Shown here piece after piece: positions 28,494-37,730 of a DNA stretch of 64,000 nucleotides; the first letter of the stretch is position 1; the number at the start of each line of letters is the position of its first letter. The translations under genes were made by a program, and so were the position numbers. The DNA is from Chelatococcus composti (lineage in GTDB: Bacteria; Pseudomonadota; Alphaproteobacteria; Rhizobiales; Beijerinckiaceae), in assembly GCF_014201415.1 (NCBI RefSeq), contig NZ_JACHEH010000006.1:186001-250000 (forward strand), read 5' to 3'. The notes under the pieces are model-generated. The model did no database searches and had not been told where the DNA came from. It saw only the letters and a list, made by a program, of their open reading frames with translations.

Positions 28494-30110
28494 TCAGGCT
28501 TCGGAGCGCAGCAGCCGGCGGATGACCTTGCCGGTTGTCGTCAACGGCAGCTCGTCGCGAAAGGCGATCTCGCGCGGATATTCGTGGGCGGACAGGCGCT
28601 CGCGCACGAAGGCCTTGATGTCGTCGGCGAGCGCTTCTGACGGCTCGTAGCCCTCCCGCAGCACGATGAAGGCCTTCACGATCTCTGTGCGCACCGGGTC
28701 CGGCTTGCCGACGACGGCGGCAAGAGCGACCGCCTCGTGCTTGATGAGGCAATCCTCGATCTCGCCGGGGCCGATGCGATAGCCCGACGAGGTGATGACG
28801 TCGTCGTCGCGGCCGACGAAGTGGATGTAACCGTCCTCGTCCATTGAGCCCTGGTCGCCCGTTGTCATCCAGTCGCCGACGAACTTGTCGCGCGTCGCCT
28901 CCGGCCGGCGCCAGTAGGCGAGGAACATGACGGGATCGGGCCGCAGCACCGCGATCTGGCCGAGTTCCCCCGGCTCGCAGCGCGTGCCGTCGGGGCGGAT
29001 CACGGCCACCGTGTGGCCGGGTACCGGCTTGCCGATGGCTCCGGCGCGCGAGATGCCGATGGCCGCGCAGGACGCGAGCACCAGGTTGCACTCCGTCTGG
29101 CCATAGAACTCGTTGATGGTGAGCCCGAGCTCCTCACGCCCCCACACGAAGGTCGCCTCCCCCAGCGATTCGCCGCCGGAGGCGAGCGTGCGCAGGGAAA
29201 GGTCGAAGCGGGCAGCCGGTCGCGGCACGCTGCGCAGCATCCTGAGCGCCGTCGGCGGAATGAAGGCGTTGCGCACCTTAAGTCGCGCCATGAGGTCGAA
29301 GGCTTCCTCGGGGTCGAATTTCTCGAACTTGCGCGCCACCACGGGCACGCCGTGGTGCAGGCCGGGCAGCAGCACGTTGAGAAGGCCGCCCGCCCAGGCC
29401 CAGTCCGCCGGCGTCCACAGCCTGTCCCCGGGCTGGGGCAGGAATTCGTGCGGCATTTCCACGCCCGGCAGGTGGCCGAGCAGCACGCGGTGGCCGTGCA
29501 GGGCCCCTTTCGGATTGCCGGTGGTGCCGGAGGTGTAGATCATCATGGCCGGATCGTCCGGCCCCGTGTCGCGCGGCACGAAGTCCTCCTCCGCCTCCGC
29601 GAGAATCTCGTCGAAGCCGAAGGCCGCCCTGTCCGGTCCGTCCGTGCTGACGACGACGGAGAGCTCGGGCAGCGGCACGTCGATGGCCGCGAGTGTCGCA
29701 AGGCCAGCCGAATTGGTGATGATGGCGCGCGCGCCGGCATCGGCGAGGCGGTAGCTCAAGGCATCGACGCCGAACAGCACGGCAAGCGGCAGGGCGATGG
29801 CGCCCAGCTTGTAGATGGCCATGTGGGCGATCGCCACCTGCCGCGACTGCGGCAGCAGGATCGCCACCCGGTCCCCGGCGGCGACGCCGCGGCGGGCGAG
29901 CGCGTTGGCGAGACGGTTCGAGCAGCGCCGCAGGCCGTCGTAGGTCAGGGCCTCGACCCTACCGTCGCGGGACACCTCGATGATGGCCGGCCGTCCCGGC
30001 TCCGCGGCCGCCCAGCGGTCGCAGCAATCGACGCCGATATTGTAGCGGGCGGGAATATGCCAGCGAAAGCCGGCGACGAGCGCCTCGTAGTCGCGAATGT
30101 CGGGCAGCAT
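28494..30110 (-). CDS. AMP-dependent acyl-CoA synthetase
   Basis: A protein of 538 residues of the ANL adenylating superfamily. The AMP/P-loop motif is YTSGTTGNPKGALHGH, the A5 region is NEFYGQTECNLVLASC, the hinge GRDDDVITSSGYRIGPGEIE, and the catalytic C-terminal Lys lies in LTTTGKVIRRLL. It activates a carboxylic acid to an acyl-AMP and then an acyl-CoA; the layout WTPADWAWAGGLLNVLLPGLHHG resembles acetate/medium-chain type synthetases. The acid is not identifiable. It lies downstream of an ABC importer on the same strand with a 77-base gap, so the importer may supply the acid (inference). Confidence 0.88.
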   Translation of the reverse strand: MLPDIRDYEALVAGFRWHIPARYNIGVDCCDRWAAAEPGRPAIIEVSRDGRVEALTYDGLRRCSNRLANALARRGVAAGDRVAILLPQSRQVAIAHMAIYKLGAIALPLAVLFGVDALSYRLADAGARAIITNSAGLATLAAIDVPLPELSVVVSTDGPDRAAFGFDEILAEAEEDFVPRDTGPDDPAMMIYTSGTTGNPKGALHGHRVLLGHLPGVEMPHEFLPQPGDRLWTPADWAWAGGLLNVLLPGLHHGVPVVARKFEKFDPEEAFDLMARLKVRNAFIPPTALRMLRSVPRPAARFDLSLRTLASGGESLGEATFVWGREELGLTINEFYGQTECNLVLASCAAIGISRAGAIGKPVPGHTVAVIRPDGTRCEPGELGQIAVLRPDPVMFLAYWRRPEATRDKFVGDWMTTGDQGSMDEDGYIHFVGRDDDVITSSGYRIGPGEIEDCLIKHEAVALAAVVGKPDPVRTEIVKAFIVLREGYEPSEALADDIKAFVRERLSAHEYPREIAFRDELPLTTTGKVIRRLLRSEA

Positions 30111-30187
30111 CGGCACCCCCGCCTGCCTTGGGACTGCCGTGTTTATAGGCAAAGCGCTGCCGGACCGCCATGCCGGCGTGCGCCCGG

Positions 30188-31036
30188 TCAGGCGGCGAAC
30201 TGCGAGCGCTGGGCCCAGCCGGTCATGCGCCGCTCCAGCCACGCCATCACGGCGTAGATCATGATGCCGAGCACGGCGAGCGCGATGAGGGCGGCGAACA
30301 GGAGCGGCACGTTGAAGTCCGCGCTGGCGCGCGCCATCAGGTTGCCGATGCCGTTGCGCGAGGCGTTGTACTCGGCGATCACCGAGCCGACATAGGCGAG
30401 CGTGATGGCCACCTTCAGCGAGCCGAAGAAGTAGGGCAGCGAGCGCGGCACCCCCACCTTCAGCATGATGTCGAGCTTGCGCGCGCCCAGCGCCCGCAGC
30501 ACGTCCTCCACCTCCGGCTCGATGGTGGCGAGCCCGGTGGCGACATTCACGACGATGGGGAAGAAGGAGATCATGAAGGCGGTCAGCACCGCCGGCAGCC
30601 AGCCGACGCCGAACCGGATGACGAGGATCGGCACCACCGCCACCTTGGGGATGGCGTTGAAGCCGACGAGAAGCGGGTAGACCCCGGCGTGGACAAAGCG
30701 CGAGGCACCCAGCGCCAGGCCGAGCACGAGACCGAAGACGATGGCGATGACAAAGCCCGCCGTTGTCATCCAGAGCGTGTGGAAGGAGTGGAACAGCAGC
30801 GGCCACCAGTAGGCGACGATGGCATCCAGAATGTCGCTCGGCGTCGGCAGGACGTAGGAGGAGACGCCGAAAATCCGGCAGGCGGCCTCCCACAGCAGGA
30901 AGAAGCCGATGGTGCAGAGCCACGGCGCCAGCATGAGCCGGCGTGCCCGTGACGCCCTGGCGCGCGCCGCCGCCTCGCGCACGGCGCGGGCCTCGGCCTC
31001 TGCTGCGGCGGATACGGAATCGGCCTCGGCGTTCAT
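30188..31036 (-). CDS. ABC transporter permease (SsuC/TauC type)
   Basis: A protein of 282 residues with a basic, Ala-rich N-terminal tail (1-34) and six predicted membrane helices. The EAA loop that docks to the ATPase is visible as VEDVLRALGARKLDIMLKVGVPRSLPYFF. The BPD_transp_1 family member is closest in style to permeases of the nitrate/sulfonate/taurine/hydroxymethylpyrimidine group. Its ATG overlaps the ATPase stop by 4 bases. The substrate is not known. Confidence 0.9.
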   Translation of the reverse strand: MNAEADSVSAAAEAEARAVREAAARARASRARRLMLAPWLCTIGFFLLWEAACRIFGVSSYVLPTPSDILDAIVAYWWPLLFHSFHTLWMTTAGFVIAIVFGLVLGLALGASRFVHAGVYPLLVGFNAIPKVAVVPILVIRFGVGWLPAVLTAFMISFFPIVVNVATGLATIEPEVEDVLRALGARKLDIMLKVGVPRSLPYFFGSLKVAITLAYVGSVIAEYNASRNGIGNLMARASADFNVPLLFAALIALAVLGIMIYAVMAWLERRMTGWAQRSQFAA

Positions 31037-31830
31037 GCTGTCTTCCTCGCATCGGCGATATGGCCGCGCAGCTCATGCACGATGTCGATGAAGGCCTTCG
31101 TGTAGGTGATCTCGAGGTCGCGCGGGCGGGGAAAGTCGACCACCCGCTCGGCAACGACGCGGCCGGGACGCGCGCTCATGCAGAAGATGCGGTCGGCGAG
31201 GAAGACGGCCTCGCGCAGGTCGTGGGTGACGAGAACCACCGTCATGCGCCGTTCGGCGTGCAGGTCGCGGATCACGCACCACAGCTCCTCGCGCGTGAAC
31301 GCATCGAGCGCCCCGAAGGGCTCGTCGAGGAGGAGGAGCCGCGGCTCGTGGATGAGCGCGCGGCACAGCGAGGCACGCTGCTGCATGCCGCCCGAGAGCT
31401 CCCACGGGTATTTCCCGCCCTGCCCGGCGAGGCCCACCTTTGCCAGCAGCTGCTCGGCCCTGGAGACGTAGGCGGCGCGCTCCCGCTTCAGGCGGCTGCG
31501 GTGCGGCTCGACGATCTCGAGCGGCAGGAGCAGGTTCTCGAGCGTGGTACGCCAGGGCAGCAGCGTCGGGTTCTGGAAGGCCATGCCCGCGATGCGCACC
31601 GGCTCCGTCACCGGCGCCCCGCCGACGAGGATCGTCCCAGCGCGGGGAAACTGCAGGCCCGTGGCGAGCTTCATCAGCGTGGACTTGCCGCAGCCGGACG
31701 GGCCGACAACGGCGGCGAACTCGCCCTCGGCGATGGAGAGCGACAGGTGCTCGACGGCGGGAAAGCCGTCACCACTGCCGTAGGCGTGCGTGACGTCCTT
31801 CAGGGCGACGAAGGCATTCAAGCGGGTCAC
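31033..31830 (-). CDS. ABC transporter ATP-binding protein (SsuB/TauB type)
   Basis: A protein of 265 residues. Walker A is GPSGCGKSTLMKLATGL, the signature motif WELSGGMQQRASLCRAL, Walker B RLLLLDEPFGALDAFTREEL and the switch His in VLVTHDLREAVFLADR. The partner permease and solute-binding protein flank it on the same strand, giving a complete importer. The gap to the binding-protein gene upstream is 62 bases. Confidence 0.93.
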   Translation of the reverse strand: MTRLNAFVALKDVTHAYGSGDGFPAVEHLSLSIAEGEFAAVVGPSGCGKSTLMKLATGLQFPRAGTILVGGAPVTEPVRIAGMAFQNPTLLPWRTTLENLLLPLEIVEPHRSRLKRERAAYVSRAEQLLAKVGLAGQGGKYPWELSGGMQQRASLCRALIHEPRLLLLDEPFGALDAFTREELWCVIRDLHAERRMTVVLVTHDLREAVFLADRIFCMSARPGRVVAERVVDFPRPRDLEITYTKAFIDIVHELRGHIADARKTA

Positions 31831-31892
31831 CTTTCCTTGGCCACGGGAACCGGCCGCCAGAGGCGGCCGGGATGGACGCGGCGAGGGAACGG

Positions 31893-32954
31893 TCAGTCCA
31901 CCATCCGCTCGGCGAGCGGAGGCAGGTAGGTGTCGACGAAGATCTCGCTGGCCACCGGCTTCTTCTTGAACGTGAAGGTAAGGCCGATCTGCTCCAGCGC
32001 CTTCTCGAACCGCGCCGGATCGATGTCACCGAAGCCGTGCTCCTTGACCCAGGGCGTGACGACGTTCTGGGCAAGGTTCATCTGCAGGCGCTCCAGCTCC
32101 ACCTCCTTCTTGGCGACGTCGTTGCGTTTGATGACGCTGTCGACCGCGGCGGAAGGATTGGCGATAGTGTCCTTGAGGCCGCGCACGAAGGCACGCAGGA
32201 AGCCCTTGACGGCCTGCGGATTCTCCTCGGCGAACCTGGACGAGACCATGATGGCGTTGCCGTACAGCTCGACGCCATAGTCGCCCATCAGCATGACCAC
32301 GATGTCGTCCACAGCGACACCGCGCGACTTGAGATTGATGAGTGACGACATGGCGAAGCCGAAGATGGCGTCGACCTCGCCCGAGGCCAGCATCGGCTCG
32401 CGCACCGGGAAGCCGACGTTCTCGAACTTCATCTTGGAATCGTCGAGCCCGTTCACCTCCTTGAAGATCGGCCACTGGGCGAACGCTCCGTCGGCGACCG
32501 GGGCGCCGAAGGTCTTGCCCTCGAGGCTCTTGGGATCGGTGGAGATGCCGCGGCTCTTGCGGCCGATGATGGCGAAGGGCGGCCGGTCGTAGACCATCAT
32601 CACCGCCTTCACGTCGACGTTGGGATTCTCGTCGCGGAAGCGCACCAGCGAGTTGATGTCGCCAAAGCCCATGTCGTAGGTGCCGGACGCGACGCGCGGG
32701 ATGACATCGCGCGAGCCATTGCCGGTGTCGATGGTGACGTCGAGGCCCTCTTCCTTGAAGTAGCCCTTGTCGATGGCCACGAGAAACGGCGCTGCCGGAC
32801 CCTCGAACCGCCAGTCGAGCGTGAAGCGCAGCGGTGTCTGCGCCGCGGCCGCACCGGTCCAGAGCGCGGCGGCGCCGGCGAGCACGCCGGCGAAGGTCCT
32901 CAGAACGCTGCGGCGACACTGACCGAAGGGGCTCAACACGGACAGAAGGGACAT
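31893..32954 (-). CDS. ABC transporter substrate-binding protein, NMT1/THI5-like
   Basis: A protein of 353 residues. Residues 1-39 form an export signal containing CRRSVLRTFAGVLAG, which resembles a twin-arginine signal, and ending AAAAQ. The mature part starts LRFTLDWRFEGPAAPFLVAI, with GYFKEEGLDVTIDTGNGSRD and YDMGFGDINSLVRFRDENP, typical of NMT1-like periplasmic proteins that bind pyrimidines, sulfonates or aromatic acids. It is the first gene of the importer operon. No TPP-type riboswitch was seen upstream. Ligand unknown; linkage to an acyl-CoA synthetase hints at a carboxylic acid. Confidence 0.88.
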   Translation of the reverse strand: MSLLSVLSPFGQCRRSVLRTFAGVLAGAAALWTGAAAAQTPLRFTLDWRFEGPAAPFLVAIDKGYFKEEGLDVTIDTGNGSRDVIPRVASGTYDMGFGDINSLVRFRDENPNVDVKAVMMVYDRPPFAIIGRKSRGISTDPKSLEGKTFGAPVADGAFAQWPIFKEVNGLDDSKMKFENVGFPVREPMLASGEVDAIFGFAMSSLINLKSRGVAVDDIVVMLMGDYGVELYGNAIMVSSRFAEENPQAVKGFLRAFVRGLKDTIANPSAAVDSVIKRNDVAKKEVELERLQMNLAQNVVTPWVKEHGFGDIDPARFEKALEQIGLTFTFKKKPVASEIFVDTYLPPLAERMVD

Positions 32955-33013
32955 CGGGCGGACTCCAGTCTGGAAGCGTTGGACGCGTAGGGCCGCGTCA
33001 TCGTTATCGAAGC

Positions 33014-33041
33014 AATATTCGTACCGGAACGGGCGGTGCAA
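33014..33041 (-). promoter_or_regulatory. Possible promoter of the NMT1-type importer
   Basis: On the minus strand TTGCAC and AATATT are separated by 16 bases, about 60 bases before the binding-protein start at 32954. It is the most A/T-rich point of the 202-base gap to the Lrp-like gene. A TTGACA also occurs further upstream on the same strand, so the choice is tentative. Confidence 0.35.
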
Positions 33042-33156
33042 AGCGCCTGGAACTGATCGTGACGGGCCCTTTGCCCCTGTCAAGGACGATGCCCCCGTCG
33101 GGCCGGTCACAAAGCGTTTCGTATCCTGACGCCTGCCCTCGGCGCTGGCCTGTTGC

Positions 33157-33615
33157 CTAATTAACGGGCAGCGCACCGTCGCTCTTGACCTCTTCCATGA
33201 CGGCATAGGTGCGCGTCTCGGTGACGCCGGGCAGCGACAGCAGCACGTCGCCGAGGAAGCGGCGGTAGGCTGCCATGTCGGCCACCCGCGTCTTGACGAG
33301 ATAGTCGAAGCCGCCGGCCACCATGTGGCACTCCAGCACCTCCGGCGCGCGCCGCACGGCCTCGGCGAACCGCTCGAAGATGTCGGGCGTCGTCTTGTCG
33401 AGCGACACCTCGACAAAGACCAGCAGCTCGAGGCCGAGCTTGCGCGGGTCGAGCCGCGCACCGTAGCCGGTGATGTAGCCCTCGCGCGTCAGACGCTTCA
33501 GCCGCTCGCTCGTCGCCGTCGGCGACAGGCCGATTCGCTCGGCCAGCTCCACGGTGGAAATGCGGCCGTCCGCCTGCAGGACGGTGAGGATGCGCTTGTC
33601 GGTCCTGTCGAGCAC
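33157..33615 (-). CDS. Lrp/AsnC-family regulator, likely proline-responsive (PutR-like)
   Basis: A protein of 152 residues. The N-terminal helix-turn-helix (LDRTDKRILTVLQADGRIST, VELAERIGLSPTATSERLKRL) is followed by the Lrp ligand domain (RAM; VLECHMVAGGFDYLVKTRVAD, VTETRTYAVMEEVK). It is transcribed away from putA with a 125-base shared upstream region full of inverted repeats. In Agrobacterium and Rhodobacter a gene of this type, putR, activates putA in response to proline; the same role is inferred here from position. Confidence 0.85.
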   Translation of the reverse strand: MLDRTDKRILTVLQADGRISTVELAERIGLSPTATSERLKRLTREGYITGYGARLDPRKLGLELLVFVEVSLDKTTPDIFERFAEAVRRAPEVLECHMVAGGFDYLVKTRVADMAAYRRFLGDVLLSLPGVTETRTYAVMEEVKSDGALPVN

Positions 33616-33624
33616 TTGCGCCTT

Positions 33625-33709
33625 TCGCTATGGATAGCCCGTTTCATAGCGATTTTTGTGGCCGTTTGCCGATTTCGTCAAATCGAAAACCGGCTACTTC
33701 CGGGCTATC
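33625..33709. promoter_or_regulatory. Inverted repeats in the putR-like/putA divergent region
   Basis: Three nested symmetries are visible: TCGCTATG (33625-33632) with CATAGCGA (33645-33652); GATAGCCCG (33633-33641) with CGGGCTATC (33701-33709); and GATTT/AAATC around CGTC (33671-33684). Lrp-type regulators bind several such sites and wrap DNA, which fits the spacing of roughly six helical turns between the second pair. No clear -35/-10 for putA could be chosen. Confidence 0.5.
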
Positions 33710-33740
33710 GTAACGATCTCCCCATGGAGTTTGATCGTCG

Positions 33741-36700
33741 ATGCGTTCCGCCACCAGCCAGTTCCATCCAGCCATGCCGCCCTTCCGTGCTCCCTTCGCG
33801 CCCGACGATGTCGCCATCGCCCGCGATCTCATGGCCCGGTCCACGCTGGAGCCGGAGCGCGAGCGCCGCATCGACGCCTTGGCGACGAGCCTGATCGAGG
33901 CCATCCGTTCAAAGAGCGGCGGGCTCGGCGGCGTCGAGGAGCTGCTGCGCGAATATTCGCTGTCCACCCGCGAGGGTCTCGCGCTCATGGTGCTGGCCGA
34001 GGCGCTGCTGCGCGTGCCCGACAGCGCCACTGCCGACCGGCTGATCGAGGACAAGCTCGGCCAGGGCGACTTCGCCCGCCACGAGGCGAAGTCCGACGCC
34101 TTCCTCGTCTCGGCCTCGGCCTGGGCCCTCGGTGTCACGGCGCGCATCATCCAGCCCGGCGAGACGCCCGAGGGCATCCTTGGCCAACTCGCCAAGCGCA
34201 TCGGCCTGCCAGCAGTGCGTACGGCCACGCGCCAGGCCATGCGCGTGCTCGGCAACCACTTCGTGCTCGGCCAGACCATCGAGGAGGCGCTGAAGCGCGC
34301 CCAGTCGAGCGCCGGGCGCATCTATCGCTATTCCTTCGACATGCTGGGCGAGGGCGCCCGCACGAAGGAGGATGCCGACCGCTACTGGCGCTCCTATGCC
34401 GATGCCATCGACGCCATCGGCCGGGCAGCCGGTAACGAGCCGTTGCCGAACCGCCCCGGCATTTCCGTCAAGCTCTCGGCGCTGCATCCTCGCTACGAGG
34501 CGGTGAGCCGCGCGCGGGTGATGGCCGAGCTGGTGCCGCAGGTGGTCGCGCTCGCGGAGAAGGCCAAAAGCTACGACCTCAACTTCACCATCGACGCCGA
34601 GGAGGCGGACCGGCTGGAGCTGTCGCTCGACGTCATCGCCGCCGTCGTCGCCTCGCCTTCCCTCGCCGGCTGGGACGGCTTCGGCCTCGCCATCCAGGCC
34701 TACCAGAAGCGCGCTGCCGCAGTGATCGACTGGATCGCCGCGCTCGCCGAGCACCATGACCGCCGGTTCATGGTGCGCCTCGTCAAGGGCGCCTATTGGG
34801 ACACGGAGATCAAGCGCGCGCAGGAGCGCGGCCTTTCCGGCTATCCCGTCTTCACGCGCAAGGCGATGACAGACCTCCATTACATGGCCTGCGCCGAAAA
34901 GCTGCTGGCCCTGCGCCCGCGCATCTTCCCGCAGTTCGCCACGCACAACGCGCTCACCGTGGCCAGCATCGTCGAGCGCGCCGGCAAGGTGGAGGGTTTC
35001 GAGTTCCAGCGACTGCACGGCATGGGCGAGGCGCTCTACGGCAAGCTGCTCCAGACCCTGCCGGGCGCCGCCTGCCGGACCTATGCGCCGGTTGGCGGGC
35101 ACCGTGACCTTCTCGCCTATCTGGTGCGCCGCCTGCTCGAGAACGGCGCCAACTCCTCCTTCGTGTCCGTGGCGGCGGACCCGAATGTGCCGATCGCCGA
35201 CATCCTCAAACGGCCGGCGGCGATCATCGGCTCGCCCGAGGCGGCCGCCAACCCGCGCCTGCCCCTGCCGGCCGCGCTCTATGGATCACGCATCAATTCG
35301 GCCGGCGTCGAGTTCGGCCACGCGGAGGAGTTCGAACGGCTCATGGACGATCTGCAGAAGGCGGGCCTGCCGACGGCCCCGGCCCGGGCCCTCGTCGACG
35401 GCGAATCGCGCCCCGGCACGCGGCGCGAGGTCATCAGCCCTATTGACGGCAAGACCGTCGCCGGCATCGTGGAGGATGCGGACGAGGCCACAGCCGATGC
35501 GGCGATGGCGGCGGCCAGGGCCGGCTTCGCGGCCTGGGCGGCGACGCCTGCCGCAACGCGCGCCGAGGCCATCCGCAAGGCGTCCGACCTGCTCGAGGCG
35601 CGGCGCGGCCTGTTCATCAACCTGCTGCAGACGGAGGCGGGCAAGACGCTTGACGATGCGGTGGCGGACCTGCGCGAGGCGGTGGACTTCTGCCGCTACT
35701 ACGCCCGGCAGGCCGAACGGCTCTTTGGCGAGAGCATGGCCCTGCCCGGCCCGACCGGCGAGGAGAACCGCCTCGTGCTGCGCGGGCGGGGGCCCTTCGT
35801 CTGCATCTCCCCCTGGAACTTCCCCCTCGCCATCTTCATGGGCCAGGTGACGGCCGCGCTCGTTGCCGGCAATTCCGTTGTCGCCAAGCCTGCCGAGCAG
35901 ACGCCCATCATCGCCCATGAGGCGGTGACGCTGCTGCACGAGGCCGGCGTGCCGAAGAGCGCCCTTCACTACGTGCCCGGCGACGGGCGCATCGGCGCCC
36001 GGCTGGTGGCGCATCCGGCCGTCGCCGGTGTGGCCTTCACCGGCTCGACGGAGGTTGCGCGCATCATCAACCGCACGCTCGCCGCCAAGGACGGGCCGAT
36101 CGTGCCGCTCATCGCCGAGACGGGCGGCATCAATGCCATGATCGTCGATGCCACCGCCCTGCCCGAGCAGGTGGCCGACGATGTCGTGACCTCCGCCTTC
36201 CGCTCGGCCGGCCAGCGCTGCTCGGCGCTGCGGCTCATGTGCGTGCAGGAGGACGTGGCGGACCGCATGATCGAGATGGTCGTCGGCGCGGCACGCGAGC
36301 TCAAGGTGGGCGACCCGCGCGACCCGTCGGTCCATGTGGGCCCGGTGATCGACGCCGAGGCGAAGGCGAAGCTCGAGGCGCACATCGCCGCGATGAAGGC
36401 GAACGCCCGCACGCATCTCGCCATCCCGGGCCCGACGCCCGGTACCTATGTAGGCCCGCACATCTTCGAGCTGGCCAGCCCCGGCGACCTCAAGGAGGAG
36501 GTCTTCGGCCCTATCCTGCACGTCGTGCGCTACAAGGCGAACCGGCTCGATGACGTGATCGCGGCCATCGAGGCCACGGGCTACGGCCTGACGCTCGGCA
36601 TCCATTCGCGCATCGAGGAAACGGTCGAGCACATCGTCGCGCGGCTGCAGACTGGCAACGTCTACGTCAACCGCAACATCATCGGCGCGGTGGTCGGCAC

Positions 36701-36848
36701 CCAGCCCTTCGGCGGCCACGGCCTGTCCGGCACGGGGCCGAAGGCCGGCGGGCCGCACTATCTGCTGCGTTTCGCGACGGAGCAGACAGTGACGGTCAAC
36801 ACCGCCGCCGCCGGCGGCAACGCGAGCCTCATCGCAATGGGAGAATGA
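33741..36848 (+). CDS. putA: Bifunctional proline dehydrogenase / glutamate-semialdehyde dehydrogenase
   Basis: A protein of 1035 residues that converts proline to glutamate. Residues about 80-480 are the FAD-dependent proline dehydrogenase barrel (SVKLSALHPRYEA, NFTIDAEEADRLELSL, MVRLVKGAYWD, FATHNALT, QRLHGMGEALY). Residues about 560-1030 are the NAD-dependent aldehyde dehydrogenase with SPWNFPLAIFMGQV, AETGGINAMIVD and the catalytic Cys in SAGQRCSALRLM. There is no N-terminal ribbon-helix-helix domain, so it is not self-regulating like E. coli PutA; the divergent Lrp-like gene fills that role. Length is normal for the short PutA class. Confidence 0.97.
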   Translation: MRSATSQFHPAMPPFRAPFAPDDVAIARDLMARSTLEPERERRIDALATSLIEAIRSKSGGLGGVEELLREYSLSTREGLALMVLAEALLRVPDSATADRLIEDKLGQGDFARHEAKSDAFLVSASAWALGVTARIIQPGETPEGILGQLAKRIGLPAVRTATRQAMRVLGNHFVLGQTIEEALKRAQSSAGRIYRYSFDMLGEGARTKEDADRYWRSYADAIDAIGRAAGNEPLPNRPGISVKLSALHPRYEAVSRARVMAELVPQVVALAEKAKSYDLNFTIDAEEADRLELSLDVIAAVVASPSLAGWDGFGLAIQAYQKRAAAVIDWIAALAEHHDRRFMVRLVKGAYWDTEIKRAQERGLSGYPVFTRKAMTDLHYMACAEKLLALRPRIFPQFATHNALTVASIVERAGKVEGFEFQRLHGMGEALYGKLLQTLPGAACRTYAPVGGHRDLLAYLVRRLLENGANSSFVSVAADPNVPIADILKRPAAIIGSPEAAANPRLPLPAALYGSRINSAGVEFGHAEEFERLMDDLQKAGLPTAPARALVDGESRPGTRREVISPIDGKTVAGIVEDADEATADAAMAAARAGFAAWAATPAATRAEAIRKASDLLEARRGLFINLLQTEAGKTLDDAVADLREAVDFCRYYARQAERLFGESMALPGPTGEENRLVLRGRGPFVCISPWNFPLAIFMGQVTAALVAGNSVVAKPAEQTPIIAHEAVTLLHEAGVPKSALHYVPGDGRIGARLVAHPAVAGVAFTGSTEVARIINRTLAAKDGPIVPLIAETGGINAMIVDATALPEQVADDVVTSAFRSAGQRCSALRLMCVQEDVADRMIEMVVGAARELKVGDPRDPSVHVGPVIDAEAKAKLEAHIAAMKANARTHLAIPGPTPGTYVGPHIFELASPGDLKEEVFGPILHVVRYKANRLDDVIAAIEATGYGLTLGIHSRIEETVEHIVARLQTGNVYVNRNIIGAVVGTQPFGGHGLSGTGPKAGGPHYLLRFATEQTVTVNTAAAGGNASLIAMGE

Positions 36849-37119
36849 GGGAGCGGTCGTCCCCGTTCCCCATTCGCGGCAACGCGACACCGACGCGCCG
36901 CGGCGGGGGCCCGCCCCGCCGGTGAGCTATTTCGTCCCGCCGGGCCCGCCATGCGGCCTGCGCAATTTACATTCCGCGCCGGGTGGTTATTGTCGCGCTG
37001 CCGTGCGCGGTTGTGCACTGCACCGAAGCCGCGTCCGCGGCTTCTTCAGCCCCTTTCTTCCCTTGGCGGCGCGAGCGCGACAGAGCGCAGCGCAGCCATT
37101 TGCTTTGCGGAGAAGCGAA

Positions 37120-37674
37120 ATGCTCGGAATCGGCGACAAGCTCCCCTCGTTTAGCGTCACCGGCGTCAAGCCCGGCTTCAATCACCACGAGGAGAACGGC
37201 GAGAGCGCCTTCGAGACGATCACGGAGCAGAGCTTTCCCGGCAAGTGGAAGGTGATCTTCTTCTATCCGAAGGACTTCACCTTCGTCTGCCCGACCGAGA
37301 TCGCCGAATTCGCCCGCCTCGCCCAGGAGTTCGCGGACCGTGACTGCGTGGTCCTCGGCGGCTCGACGGACAACGAGTTCTGCAAGCTCGCCTGGCGCCG
37401 CAGCCACCCCGACCTCGATAAGCTGCCGATCTGGTCCTTCGCCGACACGAACGGCTCGCTGGTTGACGGCCTCGGCGTGCGTTCGCCCGAGGGCGTCGCC
37501 TATCGCTACACCTTCATCGTCGACAACGAGAACACCATCCAGCACGTCTACGCGACCAACCTCAACGTCGGCCGCAACCCCAAGGACACGCTGCGCGTTC
37601 TCGACGCCCTGCAGACGGACGAGCTCTGCCCCTGCAACCGCGAGATCGGCGGCGCCACGCTGAAGGCCGCGTGA
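37120..37674 (+). CDS. ahpC: Peroxiredoxin (AhpC type)
   Basis: A protein of 184 residues. The peroxidatic Cys is in [17 protein letters not shown] and a C-terminal Cys pair lies in [12 protein letters not shown], as expected for a 2-Cys AhpC recycled by AhpD. Other matches are [18 protein letters not shown] and [19 protein letters not shown]. It reduces hydrogen peroxide and organic hydroperoxides in the cytosol. The ATG at 37120 follows TTGCGGAGAAG. ahpD follows after 56 bases. No oxyR gene is adjacent, although these operons are often OxyR-controlled. Confidence 0.93.
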   Translation: MLGIGDKLPSFSVTGVKPGFNHHEENGESAFETITEQSFPGKWKVIFFYPKDFTFVCPTEIAEFARLAQEFADRDCVVLGGSTDNEFCKLAWRRSHPDLDKLPIWSFADTNGSLVDGLGVRSPEGVAYRYTFIVDNENTIQHVYATNLNVGRNPKDTLRVLDALQTDELCPCNREIGGATLKAA

Positions 37675-37730
37675 GCAGCAAGGCCGGGCGCCCCGCGCCC
37701 GGCCCCTCCCAAGCCAAGGATTTGCACGCG

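Noticed and set aside
32955-33156. A TPP riboswitch in front of the NMT1-like binding protein
   Set aside because: The conserved CUGAGA and thi-box core were not found in the leader on the minus strand.
33741-36848. PutA as an autoregulatory DNA-binding protein
   Set aside because: The N-terminal ribbon-helix-helix domain of the E. coli type is absent.
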